Source: a virus. From it: DNA of 20,351 nt. The notes under the pieces are model-generated. The model searched no databases and had not been told where the DNA came from. It saw only the letters and a program-made list of their open reading frames with translations. Each line of letters starts with the position of its first letter. Within the stretch, counting starts at the first letter, position 1. Location: positions 1 to 20,351 of the IMG/VR virus record IMGVR_UViG_3300028287_000039; one strand, written 5' to 3'. Both the position numbers and the translations under genes were made by a program. Below, piece by piece: positions 1 to 7,745 of this stretch.

Positions 1-27
1 AAAGTATTTATGAAGGAAGGTCTGTGA
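1..27 (+). CDS. 3' end of an unidentified upstream gene (partial)
   Basis: An open frame runs from the left edge and ends with a TGA at 25-27; the visible residues are KVFMKEGL. Its stop overlaps the GTG start of the next gene (GTGA, 24-27), the usual arrangement of translationally coupled phage genes, which is the only reason to call it coding. Nothing can be said about the product. The alternative is that these bases are leader sequence of the following gene. Confidence 0.4.
   Translation, partial: KVFMKEGL
13..20 (+). promoter_or_regulatory. Ribosome binding site deciding the GTG start at 24
   Basis: The purine run AAGGAAGG lies a few bases before GTG at 24. The 67-codon frame has no ATG near its beginning, so this Shine-Dalgarno match is what supports a GTG start there. 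It lies inside the end of the upstream frame, as expected for coupled translation. Confidence 0.55.
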
Positions 28-227
28 AACTAGAACAAGAAGCGAAAGCACACATAGAAGGTACACGCATTAAGTTCTACGATGAGTTATCTCAACACGC
101 TGAGCAGCTTGAGAAGTGCATCAAGAAGAATCTGCTACTTACGCATGAGAAGGATAAAGCCTTAGAGCATTTAACTGCGTGTCAGCTATGGGCAAAACAC
201 TGTGCTAAACGACACGGTATACGATAA
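24..227 (+). CDS. Small helical-hairpin protein, putative Acb2/Tad1-like cyclic-nucleotide sponge
   Basis: A 67-residue protein with a GTG start, preceded by AAGGAAGG and overlapping the stop of an upstream frame. It is predicted to be almost wholly helical: helix one about residues 16-35, a short turn ending HEK at 41-43, and helix two about 44-63 with L47, L50, W56, A57 and R63. From memory, small phage proteins of the Acb2/Tad1 hairpin family carry a tyrosine-led first helix, then REK, a spaced ALxxL, then a WA pair and a terminal Arg. This protein matches that pattern without gaps (Y19, A26, L29, I33, E42-K43, A46-L47, L50, W56-A57, R63). Family members bind cyclic oligonucleotide or gcADPR signals and so block CBASS or Thoeris defence. 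It lies convergent to the late operon, outside the structural genes, as accessory genes often do. The pattern match is by eye; a generic coiled-coil protein is the alternative. Confidence 0.5.
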   Translation: MKLEQEAKAHIEGTRIKFYDELSQHAEQLEKCIKKNLLLTHEKDKALEHLTACQLWAKHCAKRHGIR

Positions 228-232
228 AGAAA

Positions 233-254
233 AGGGGAGCTTAGTGGCTCCCCT
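233..254. terminator. Bidirectional stem-loop terminator between convergent genes
   Basis: An 8-bp perfect stem, AGGGGAGC (233-240) with GCTCCCCT (247-254), closes a 6-base loop TTAGTG. It sits in the 37-base gap between the plus-strand small gene (stop at 225-227) and the minus-strand late operon (stop at 265-267). Read on the minus strand it is followed by TTTTCTTT, a good intrinsic-terminator tail. On the plus strand the tail is weaker (TCTCTCGTTTGTT). It most likely ends the late transcript and may also stop the rightward operon. Confidence 0.75.
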
Positions 255-264
255 CTCTCGTTTG

Positions 265-3200
265 TTAGTCTGCAGCTAACGTATTAGCTGTCCCTTTAGA
301 CACTTGCATCATTCTACGTCTTGCAAGGTTTTCTTGGTCAACTATTAAGCGATACAAGTTAGTCTCGTATATACCTTTTTCTTCAGGTGTGAAATCATCA
401 TTACCTTTGATAAACTCTACTGCATCCTCTATAGACATATCCTCTGTTTCAAAGACACGGTCCAAGCTTTCAGAATAATACCCACGATTCTCATTCCAGA
501 CCATCTGAGCTAGTTTATTTTCAGCGTCAGACATAGCCTTGTATTCACCTTTGATGTACAGCTGATAGTCTTTACGTAACTCAGGCTCAGCAGAAGCATA
601 ACGTTTAAGTTGGTCTTCTACAACCTCACGATACAAAGACTCAAACCCTTTAAATTGTTTAGGCAGCATTAGACGTTTCTTTTCATCAGAGTAGTTTTGA
701 TACGTCTCCGTTTCCATGTACTGCTCCATGTCACGAGCCATACGTCCCTGAGCAAACTGTTGAAATCCTGTCTCAAGAAGTCTGTTCTTCTCTCTGTACG
801 GATTGTACATTTTAAAAGGATCAAGCTGTAGGCGAGTAATCTCACGCTCTAGTGCGTTCTTAGGTGGTCTACCCACGAGTCCAGTAAGCTGCTTGTCAAG
901 AGGATCAAGAATACGAAGAGGTCCGTCACCTAGTACGTTCATGCGAATAGCGTCATATTTAAGATCGTTACCGAATGCGTCTTGAGCATAGTCACTTTGG
1001 AACTGTGTACGTGTAGCTGAAGAGAAGAACTCTAGGTACTTCATAACGCCATCACTATCAATGTTTGTACCGAACATCTCATTAAAGGTGTTAGCCATTT
1101 CGTCAGTATTAAAGTCAGGCAACTGACGGGTCGCACGTTGGTAAAGATTCATTGGCACGTTCTTACCATACATATCAAGCATAGAGAATGTAGGATCTTC
1201 TGTGTTAGGGAGGTAAGCACTACGAGGATCGAACTGTCCGTAGAAATCTTTAAACACAGCCAGAGGGTAAGTTATGGGTATAACAGTATCAGCCATTGAT
1301 CTGTTAAACTTATCCCAGCCCTGCCCATCAAGCCCTGCCATAACAGAATCAACAAAACCTGTATCAACACGGAACTCAGATGCACCAAGTATCTTAGCTA
1401 GATCAGCACGTACTTCCTTGCCAGGCTTGGTGGGCATACCCTCTAAGCGACGAGCAATGTAGTCTGTTGTATAGGCATGTGCAGTAAGTGGCCCCATAGC
1501 TGATTGACCGTCATATGTACGGTTGTTGTTAGGGTCAACTACCTCATTCCAAGACGTACCATCATAAATCTTATCTTGATATACACTCAGTAGACCTAAA
1601 GTACCTAAGGCACCTGTAGCCATTCTACCAAACTCAGCATCGTCTACACGCTTGCCTGCTGCAATACGTCTAGCTACAGTAAAGCCTGTGTAGTCTGACA
1701 CAAACTTAGCCTGAGATGCAAGGTAGCGAGGGAATGGGATTGCCAGTGTAAGACCGTAGTTGTGAATAGTGCGGATAGCACTGGCTGCAGCCTTATTCAT
1801 ACCACTGGCGTCTTTACCACCGAACCTACGCTGGAATGTAAATGCTAGTGACTCATCTAGTGCTGTCTGCAGTATATCATCAGGCAAATCCTGTGTACGT
1901 CCCTTGCGCATCATATCCATAACGTCAGTGCCAAGCTGTTCGTTGCCCAGTTGCTTAAGTTGACGGTCAATACTTCCAGCAATAACAGCACGTTTAACTA
2001 CACGATCTGACATAGTGTTCAGAACGTTCATAGCTGCACCTACTTTAGAGAACTTGTTGCTTCCTGTAATAGCTTCCTCAGCAATAGCTGCATCATAGAA
2101 TACCTTTTGCATACGCTTAGGTGCGCTTTCATGAAGCAGACTCGTTAAAGCCTCAGCAACGTAGGTATCACCTGTGAGATACTTGAGGTGATCTGCTGAA
2201 CCTCTTAGGGTAGATCCTGCTGATGCTTCTGCATTAGGACGTACAGCACGAACAGCTGCAGTGGATAACTGATCCACAAAATCAATACCTGTCATAGCTA
2301 CAGAGAAGATGTTGTTGCGCATTGTAGTAGCAGGCTGAGATGTCATAAACATACGTCTAGCATTCTCAAGGTCTTTCAGGTTGTTAATCACAACAGAAGA
2401 CATACCCTGCTTAACATCCTTCATGACCTTCATTTCATCAGATGTAACAGGAGACATGCCTGCCTCAAACAGTGAGTCTACACGCTTAGCGTATACTTTA
2501 TCTTTAGCTGTACGAGAGCTACGCAAGATACGAGCAGCATCAGATACTTCTGAGGCGTATGCTACAGATAGTTGCTCACGAGACAGGCTGTACTTCTCTC
2601 TAATGGTATCTATGACAGCAAGAGCTTTACCATCGCCACTACTGATACTATCAGCAATGACCTCAGTAATACGCTTACCTTGTTTAATCATATCATCTGT
2701 GACACCCATCTCTTCTGCTACTTCATAGCCTGCAGCAGCAATACGCTGGATAGTGTCTACATCAAAACCTCCAATGATACCGTCTGGTAAATCAGAACTA
2801 AAAATGTCTTCACGTACAATCTTACCTTCTTCTACCATACGTGGATCAATAGCACGTAACATGTTGTTGGATACGTATTTAAGAAGTGCCTTACCCTCTT
2901 TAGTCTTCTTAGCTTTGGTTGACAACTTCTTAGCTGATTCTCTGGCTGCAGCACGGCGTACATTCATCGCCTCTTCGCCAGCCTGCCCTGCCTCTACTAA
3001 CTTCTTAGATGCACGATTAGCAACAGTACGCCCTGCGCCATACAAGGCTAAACCAGGTGCGGCACCAACGACTCCTGACACAGCAGCCTGACTTAAGCTT
3101 ATATCACGCTCCTCACCAATACTCTTACCGCCAATTTGACGGATACGCTGATTAGCTAAGTCTGTTAAGGCGGAGATACTACCATCAGCAGCTGCAGTAA

Positions 3201-3735
3201 TGCCTGCCTTCTTAAGGGAGTTCATAGCAGCACCACGTAGCATAGAAGCTGACACAGCTTTACCTGCACCTTTAGCTAACTCAGCACCTGCTTTTATAGC
3301 TACAGCGCCTGTACCTGCAGTAAATAGACCTGCAGCAGCAGCGGCCATAGTTGTCGGGGATGATAATACAGCACCAGCGTAGTCCTGAAACTTCTCACCC
3401 CCACGGTCAAACCATCCCTCACCCTTAGCGTTATCAAAAGCAAACATCAAACGACTAAACGCCTCACGTTCTTGTTTTGGTGTATTGTTATCAGCAATGA
3501 ACGAGTAGTCTTTGTACATTGTACGCTCATTGACTGTCTGGTAGCGCATATGCTCTAGGACTTTATCTGTGATGTCAGAAGCAGACATGTCCTTTAAGTC
3601 ATCATCTGTGTACTGTAGGCGGTTACTCTTAAGAAAGGTTATGGAGTCCTTAAGGAAGGCACTATCAGTACGCAAGTCAGACAGTTTTTTGTCTTTCATT
3701 GCCTCTGTAGTGTAGTAGTTGTTTGTATCAGCCAT
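265..3735 (-). CDS. Large internal virion / ejection protein (1156 aa)
   Basis: The last gene of the late operon, in the position and size range of the biggest T7-like ejection protein (T7 gp16 is about 1300 aa). The N-terminal 110 residues are charged. Two Ala/Gly-rich, weakly hydrophobic segments follow at about 120-155 and 213-236 (with AAPGLALYGAGR), a composition common in ejection proteins that insert into the host envelope. A SQPATTMRN motif at 466-474 and a hydrophobic patch to about 497 precede a long mixed-helical region with an IPFPRYLASQ motif in its middle. The C-terminal 250 residues are charged and helical. I see no transglycosylase motif, unlike T7 gp16; that activity sits in a separate protein at 6564-7745. 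The start ATG is 9 bases after the previous stop. Homology is inferred from size, composition and context; the family name is not certain. Confidence 0.65.
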   Translation of the reverse strand: MADTNNYYTTEAMKDKKLSDLRTDSAFLKDSITFLKSNRLQYTDDDLKDMSASDITDKVLEHMRYQTVNERTMYKDYSFIADNNTPKQEREAFSRLMFAFDNAKGEGWFDRGGEKFQDYAGAVLSSPTTMAAAAAGLFTAGTGAVAIKAGAELAKGAGKAVSASMLRGAAMNSLKKAGITAAADGSISALTDLANQRIRQIGGKSIGEERDISLSQAAVSGVVGAAPGLALYGAGRTVANRASKKLVEAGQAGEEAMNVRRAAARESAKKLSTKAKKTKEGKALLKYVSNNMLRAIDPRMVEEGKIVREDIFSSDLPDGIIGGFDVDTIQRIAAAGYEVAEEMGVTDDMIKQGKRITEVIADSISSGDGKALAVIDTIREKYSLSREQLSVAYASEVSDAARILRSSRTAKDKVYAKRVDSLFEAGMSPVTSDEMKVMKDVKQGMSSVVINNLKDLENARRMFMTSQPATTMRNNIFSVAMTGIDFVDQLSTAAVRAVRPNAEASAGSTLRGSADHLKYLTGDTYVAEALTSLLHESAPKRMQKVFYDAAIAEEAITGSNKFSKVGAAMNVLNTMSDRVVKRAVIAGSIDRQLKQLGNEQLGTDVMDMMRKGRTQDLPDDILQTALDESLAFTFQRRFGGKDASGMNKAAASAIRTIHNYGLTLAIPFPRYLASQAKFVSDYTGFTVARRIAAGKRVDDAEFGRMATGALGTLGLLSVYQDKIYDGTSWNEVVDPNNNRTYDGQSAMGPLTAHAYTTDYIARRLEGMPTKPGKEVRADLAKILGASEFRVDTGFVDSVMAGLDGQGWDKFNRSMADTVIPITYPLAVFKDFYGQFDPRSAYLPNTEDPTFSMLDMYGKNVPMNLYQRATRQLPDFNTDEMANTFNEMFGTNIDSDGVMKYLEFFSSATRTQFQSDYAQDAFGNDLKYDAIRMNVLGDGPLRILDPLDKQLTGLVGRPPKNALEREITRLQLDPFKMYNPYREKNRLLETGFQQFAQGRMARDMEQYMETETYQNYSDEKKRLMLPKQFKGFESLYREVVEDQLKRYASAEPELRKDYQLYIKGEYKAMSDAENKLAQMVWNENRGYYSESLDRVFETEDMSIEDAVEFIKGNDDFTPEEKGIYETNLYRLIVDQENLARRRMMQVSKGTANTLAAD

Positions 3736-3744
3736 TGTAATGCC

Positions 3745-5556
3745 TTACTCTTCTTCTAGGTTTTTCAAGGTAAGTTTAAAGACATCTGCCATTCTGTCAA
3801 TGTCTAATATAGGCGCATTAGCAATGTAGTTACCAATAGAAGGATCGTCTTGGTTAGCTCTATAGAAAGCATTCAAGGACTTCTTAATATCCTCTTTACT
3901 GGACTCCTCTGTAATACCGTCATTCTCAAGATGTTCTAAAATAGATGATTGATTATCTGCAATAAACTGTGCTGCAGAAGTGTATTCTTTCTCAGCCATA
4001 CTGGGTTCTGGCCCTTCCGCAAGGATATCTGTAGTTTTTTCTACCTCTGGTAGCCATGCATCTGGATCAGTATAAGCAGCGTCTATCTTCCGTATAGGCA
4101 AACCTCTATCTTTACGTTCTTGTCGTGTCAGTTTTTCCCAGTCTGAGTACGTTATATTTGAAACAGCGGCAGCCCTCTTCTCTGCGTTATCTATGTTAAG
4201 CTGTGCTGTAGCTGCTGCACCTGTTTCTCTTATAGACCCATCATCGACTACTTCTGATTTCATTTGATTCAATTCATTCTGCAATGCTCTCTTTATAATA
4301 GGATCTTGCTCTGCATCAATCTGAGCTTGTAGTTTTTCTATTTCTGTTTCAGGCTCTACAGCTTCAGGCTCTACAGGTACACTAGGAAGACCCATATCAT
4401 CATCAGTTAGACCTACTACAGGTGCATTAGGAAGACTCGTATCATCATCAGTTAGACCTACTACCACTTCACCACGTGGTTTAACTTTAACACCCTTAAT
4501 AATGGCTTCATAGTCTTCCGCAGTGAAAAGCCCCTTCTCATTGTAGATGCTATTGATAACGCCCATAGCTGTACCGTTTTCAATGTTCTGAATAAGCGTC
4601 TGTATTTCTTGTACGCCTGCAGTACCATTATCAATCTGTGAGAAGATACCCTCTAGCAGATTACGCCTTGCTGCAGGTCCAATCAAGCCAAGCCCAGCGC
4701 CAGAGTTAACGATGTCAAGCTCTAGCTTAGCCATAGCCATAGATGCTTCTAGCGCATTGTCACGCATAGCCTGTTTATCTTCTTGTGCAATACCTGTAGT
4801 AGTACGAAATGTGTCAGGGTTAGAAATATCTTCACCCGCCAGACGTGTAGCAAACATAGAGTTAAACTTACGCCGTGTACCTTCGTAGCTGCTACTATCG
4901 TAGTCAATGTCATCAAACAGTACATCACGAGTACGTGTAACACCAGGTACAACTTCTTGCTTTAGTCCCTGTGTAGCTTGGAAGTACTCTAAATCAGAGA
5001 CATCATAACCCATGATCTTCATAGTTTCTAGTTGCTTCTCAGCAGATAGATTTGGGTTGTATCCTAAGAATTCAGATAGACTTGTACCTCTTGCACGTAC
5101 CTGTGCGCCTTCACTCTTAGGGTCAGCCTCTTTCTCAAGTGCTGCAGTCTGAAGACCCATAATCTGAGCAATGGCCTGTTCACGTGTTACGTTCTCTGGT
5201 AACACAGTGTCAGGCATATCAATGACGTTAATGAAGTCTTCCTTGTTTATGCCAGCACGTCCTGCAGCAGTTCTCTGTGTATCTTCTTGTACGATACTAC
5301 TGTAGAGTTTAGTAATATCTGTACCCTGAGCTAGTGCTACAAACTCTTCATCTGTAACATTGTAGCGTGTCTTGAGCATATCACCTATCTCAAGGATGTT
5401 CTTATACTCACCCTGCGCCTGCATGTAACGTGGAGCTACAGCCTTAGCAGAAGCAATACCATCATCCACGAGAGCCTGAATACGCTCCTGTCTATCTTTA
5501 AGATTACCAACAAACGTGTTAGCAAAACTTGTAGCGAAACCTGCTGCAAAACTCAT
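3745..5556 (-). CDS. Virion-associated protein, probable ejection/internal core component (603 aa)
   Basis: A 603-residue soluble, helical, acidic protein. It begins with an amphipathic Phe/Ala-rich stretch (residues 1-17) and has no signal peptide or transmembrane segment. Residues 20-360 are globular-looking. A proline/acid linker at 360-405 contains a 15-residue tandem duplication built on LTDDDxxLP (366-395). Residues 405-435 look like a coiled coil, and a second helical domain runs to the C-terminus. The same LTDD(D/E)MGLP sequence recurs in the muramidase virion protein (6564-7745), so the two may share a binding partner. It starts one base after the stop of the 190-aa gene and ends 9 bases before the 1156-aa gene. 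Its place between these genes suggests an internal core role like T7 gp15, but I recognise no defined domain. Confidence 0.6.
   Translation of the reverse strand: MSFAAGFATSFANTFVGNLKDRQERIQALVDDGIASAKAVAPRYMQAQGEYKNILEIGDMLKTRYNVTDEEFVALAQGTDITKLYSSIVQEDTQRTAAGRAGINKEDFINVIDMPDTVLPENVTREQAIAQIMGLQTAALEKEADPKSEGAQVRARGTSLSEFLGYNPNLSAEKQLETMKIMGYDVSDLEYFQATQGLKQEVVPGVTRTRDVLFDDIDYDSSSYEGTRRKFNSMFATRLAGEDISNPDTFRTTTGIAQEDKQAMRDNALEASMAMAKLELDIVNSGAGLGLIGPAARRNLLEGIFSQIDNGTAGVQEIQTLIQNIENGTAMGVINSIYNEKGLFTAEDYEAIIKGVKVKPRGEVVVGLTDDDTSLPNAPVVGLTDDDMGLPSVPVEPEAVEPETEIEKLQAQIDAEQDPIIKRALQNELNQMKSEVVDDGSIRETGAAATAQLNIDNAEKRAAAVSNITYSDWEKLTRQERKDRGLPIRKIDAAYTDPDAWLPEVEKTTDILAEGPEPSMAEKEYTSAAQFIADNQSSILEHLENDGITEESSKEDIKKSLNAFYRANQDDPSIGNYIANAPILDIDRMADVFKLTLKNLEEE
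4372..4461 (-). repeat. 45-bp tandem duplication coding for VVGLTDDDxxLPxxP
   Basis: Two adjacent 45-base units encode residues 366-380 and 381-395 of the 603-aa protein. Both read VVGLTDDD, two variable residues, LP, then a short Pro-containing tail. The DNA copies share long identical stretches, which points to a fairly recent duplication of a short linear motif in a disordered linker. Confidence 0.8.
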
Positions 5557-5557
5557 C

Positions 5558-6130
5558 TTATTGTCCTCGCGCCATTAGCCCTACAGACTCTTCTGCAGGC
5601 ATCTCTTGTTGTAATTCTTGTGGCTCTTCTTGCTGTACTTCTTGTGGCTCTTCTAGCTGCTGCTGTGTTTCCATCATAAGCTCTTCACCTTCGTCTGCCT
5701 TGGCAGGTACAATAGAGCCAGTACGCATAGCAAGTTTAGCAGATAGCTTAGCCTTACGCTTCTGTTCAGCCTTGGCATCTTTGTCATCGTATTCTGCCAT
5801 AGTCATCTTATAGTCTACACCTACAACGTCTGCCAGAGACTTGATGTGAGCTGCTACAAAGGGGCGCAACAAGAGTTTAACGTCTACTGTGTGCATCCCT
5901 TCCATGACACCCATGCCAAGCATAGCACCAGCAACAGTGTCAATGGGGATGCCTACATCAAGCATATCCATTACATCATCTACAATCTCTTCATTACCTA
6001 GCTTCTCCATGTACATCTCAAGAGCGTCCATAGGATCAGAAAACTTAGAGGGTTTCTCCCACGGTGCATTACCGGGTTCTGCTGTAAGAGATTGACCTGG
6101 GATAGGTCCATCAAAGGGTGATAATGCCAT
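5558..6130 (-). CDS. Conserved marine-phage protein of unknown function (190 aa)
   Basis: The N-terminus SPFDGPIPGQSL, then EPGNAPWE, matches a type I remember from uncultured marine phages and from marine T4-like and T7-like genomes, where the function is unassigned. Residues 30-110 look like a compact helical domain with a methionine-rich segment (LGMGVMEGMH, 71-80). Residues 115-140 are Lys/Ala-rich. The tail, 150-182, is low-complexity Glu/Gln/Pro with a repeated PQExQQE unit. It ends in VGLMARGQ; a GLM is also present in the neighbouring muramidase protein. There is no signal peptide or membrane segment. Its place among ejection-protein genes suggests a virion or assembly role, possibly as a small scaffold or chaperone for internal proteins. 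Confidence 0.6.
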   Translation of the reverse strand: MALSPFDGPIPGQSLTAEPGNAPWEKPSKFSDPMDALEMYMEKLGNEEIVDDVMDMLDVGIPIDTVAGAMLGMGVMEGMHTVDVKLLLRPFVAAHIKSLADVVGVDYKMTMAEYDDKDAKAEQKRKAKLSAKLAMRTGSIVPAKADEGEELMMETQQQLEEPQEVQQEEPQELQQEMPAEESVGLMARGQ

Positions 6131-6141
6131 AGTGTTATACC

Positions 6142-6564
6142 TTACTTAGTGAAACCAGCGCCAAAGTAGAGACCTACGATAGCGGATACGATGTGTGTGT
6201 CTAGGGGTGTGATTACAAAGCCACGTGCTGCCTGCCATTTAACTGTACCGTCACCACCAAAGATCCAGTTAAACAAACCGCCCTGTACCTCAGTGTAACC
6301 TACAATAACGCTAACCTCAGGATACCATACAGCCACTGCCTTTGGCAAGACTATAATAGCAAAGATTGCAGATAGTGCTATGAGCCTACGTGTCCATGCG
6401 AAGTGCTTATCTGTCTTGCCAGCGTTACGTGCTTCCGTTACACCGCCAAGGAGTATTCGCTGTTGCTCTGCTTTGTTCTTAGCGTTCTGTCCTATCATAG
6501 ACATAACTCCACCCAGCACGGTAGAGAAGAGCATTGTGATGAGTTCTAGGGGTAAGCCAAACAT
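6142..6564 (-). CDS. Three-helix membrane protein, possible holin
   Basis: A 140-residue protein with three hydrophobic segments: about 5-25, 60-80 (LIALSAIFAIIVLPKAVAVW) and 122-138. The first loop, 26-59, is strongly basic and polar (KNKAEQQR, RNAGKTDKH). Size, topology and position directly beside a muramidase gene fit a holin, which would let lytic enzyme reach the cell wall. It could instead be a virion-associated membrane protein used during DNA entry. Its ATG shares one base with the stop of the muramidase gene (TAATG at the junction near 6564), so the two are translationally coupled. I do not recognise a named holin family. Confidence 0.5.
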   Translation of the reverse strand: MFGLPLELITMLFSTVLGGVMSMIGQNAKNKAEQQRILLGGVTEARNAGKTDKHFAWTRRLIALSAIFAIIVLPKAVAVWYPEVSVIVGYTEVQGGLFNWIFGGDGTVKWQAARGFVITPLDTHIVSAIVGLYFGAGFTK

Positions 6565-7745
6565 TAGTTACGTGCCTTGGGTCTCAAAGAAGTAACTACG
6601 GCTGTATCTTCTGTTTTAATAGGTGCTAAAGATTTAAACATAGGCTCTAAGTCTTTCTTTACCGTATGAATACCCTGACCGTATTTATCAGTACCGTCTG
6701 CTTTTGCTACAGAGGCCCATATGTTAGCTATCTTATTTTGAAAAGAGTCTTGACTTCTCTTACCGTTAATATACGAGTTATACCCTGCTTCCTTTAGTGC
6801 TAAGAAGCCTATTTCCTCTTGTATTGCTGGGGTATATACTGTATCTTCTGTTAACCCTAGTTTATCAGCCCAAGAATCTTTTTGCGGATTGGCTGCTGTT
6901 CCGTTTTCACCAAACAGAGAAGTTTTTATTACTTGGTACTTACCTACAGCACTTGTTCCTTTAGTTGTGCCTTTTACCTTACCTTTAGTTGCGGCTATCA
7001 GCTTTCTTTGATACGCTTCAAGTTCTTTCATTGTCATTTCAGTCACAGGTTTATCTGGTGCTAGAGCACTACCGTAACCATAAACCATATCATATTCTGT
7101 AGATCCTATTCCATACTTATTTTGGGCTTTTAGTTTTTTAGGGTCTGCCCCTTCTCCAAGAGCTATTCTATCAAGTAAGTCTTGAGTAGGCCCATCATCC
7201 AGAACACCCATATAGTTATCGTCATCAGGGAGCCCCATCTCATCGTCTGTTAACCATGACCTAGCCTTAGGGCGTAAAGGCTTCTCAGGAGGTACAGGAC
7301 TCATAAGACCAGTGCTCTCAGTCTCTGCAGTTACAGGTGCAGACTCCTCTACATCTTTAGCGGTGTCGGTAACAAGCTCATAAGGACGAGCAACAGGGCG
7401 AGTAATAGTGCCTTCTGGTGGTTCTTTACGATATGCTTCACTTCCACCCTCCACTAATGATTGTGTAATACCTGCTGCTTCTCTTTGCTGAGCATTGAGT
7501 AGAGCAGACTCTCTTGCTAGAGTTTCCATAGTAGGAGCAAGCTCTTCACGTGCCTTATTTACCTTCTCCTCAGAAGCTGTCCACCAATCAGCAAAAAACT
7601 TCATAACAGAAGAAGTACTATCCTCTGCTTTAGGTTTAGATGCAATACCTGTCTGTTCAGATTTAGGCTTGTATGCCTCCTCCTGAAAGTACCGCAGTAT
7701 CTCTAAAGGATCCGTTGTCTTAGGGGGTTCTGTAAAGCCTGCCAT
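6564..7745 (-). CDS. Virion protein with C-terminal lambda-R-like muramidase (GH104-type) domain
   Basis: A 393-residue protein in two parts. Residues 1-185 are proline- and acid-rich, mostly disordered, with a helical stretch at 50-95. Residues 188-375 follow the pattern of the lambda endolysin R family (lytic transglycosylase, GH104): LLDRIALGEG with the expected catalytic glutamate at E198; TSAVGKYQ (264-271), matching the STGAGRYQ motif; DKLGL (294-298); TPAIQEE; and NIWAS (341-345). Such domains cleave the MurNAc-GlcNAc bond of peptidoglycan. LRPKAR occurs twice (157-162 and 387-392), and LTDDEMGLP (165-173) is shared with the 603-aa protein. There is no signal peptide. The long disordered arm and the position among ejection genes suggest a virion-carried enzyme opening the wall during entry, but lysis through the adjacent membrane protein is also possible. 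The gene overlaps both neighbours by one base. Confidence 0.7.
   Translation of the reverse strand: MAGFTEPPKTTDPLEILRYFQEEAYKPKSEQTGIASKPKAEDSTSSVMKFFADWWTASEEKVNKAREELAPTMETLARESALLNAQQREAAGITQSLVEGGSEAYRKEPPEGTITRPVARPYELVTDTAKDVEESAPVTAETESTGLMSPVPPEKPLRPKARSWLTDDEMGLPDDDNYMGVLDDGPTQDLLDRIALGEGADPKKLKAQNKYGIGSTEYDMVYGYGSALAPDKPVTEMTMKELEAYQRKLIAATKGKVKGTTKGTSAVGKYQVIKTSLFGENGTAANPQKDSWADKLGLTEDTVYTPAIQEEIGFLALKEAGYNSYINGKRSQDSFQNKIANIWASVAKADGTDKYGQGIHTVKKDLEPMFKSLAPIKTEDTAVVTSLRPKARN

Noticed and set aside
2381-2728. Plus-strand 115-codon frame inside the 1156-aa gene
   Set aside because: An antisense shadow, with no ribosome site or recognisable protein pattern, fully covered by a long minus-strand gene.
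4749-4952. Minus-strand 67-codon frame within the 603-aa gene
   Set aside because: It is an out-of-frame reading of the same strand, Leu/Val-rich without gene-like context.
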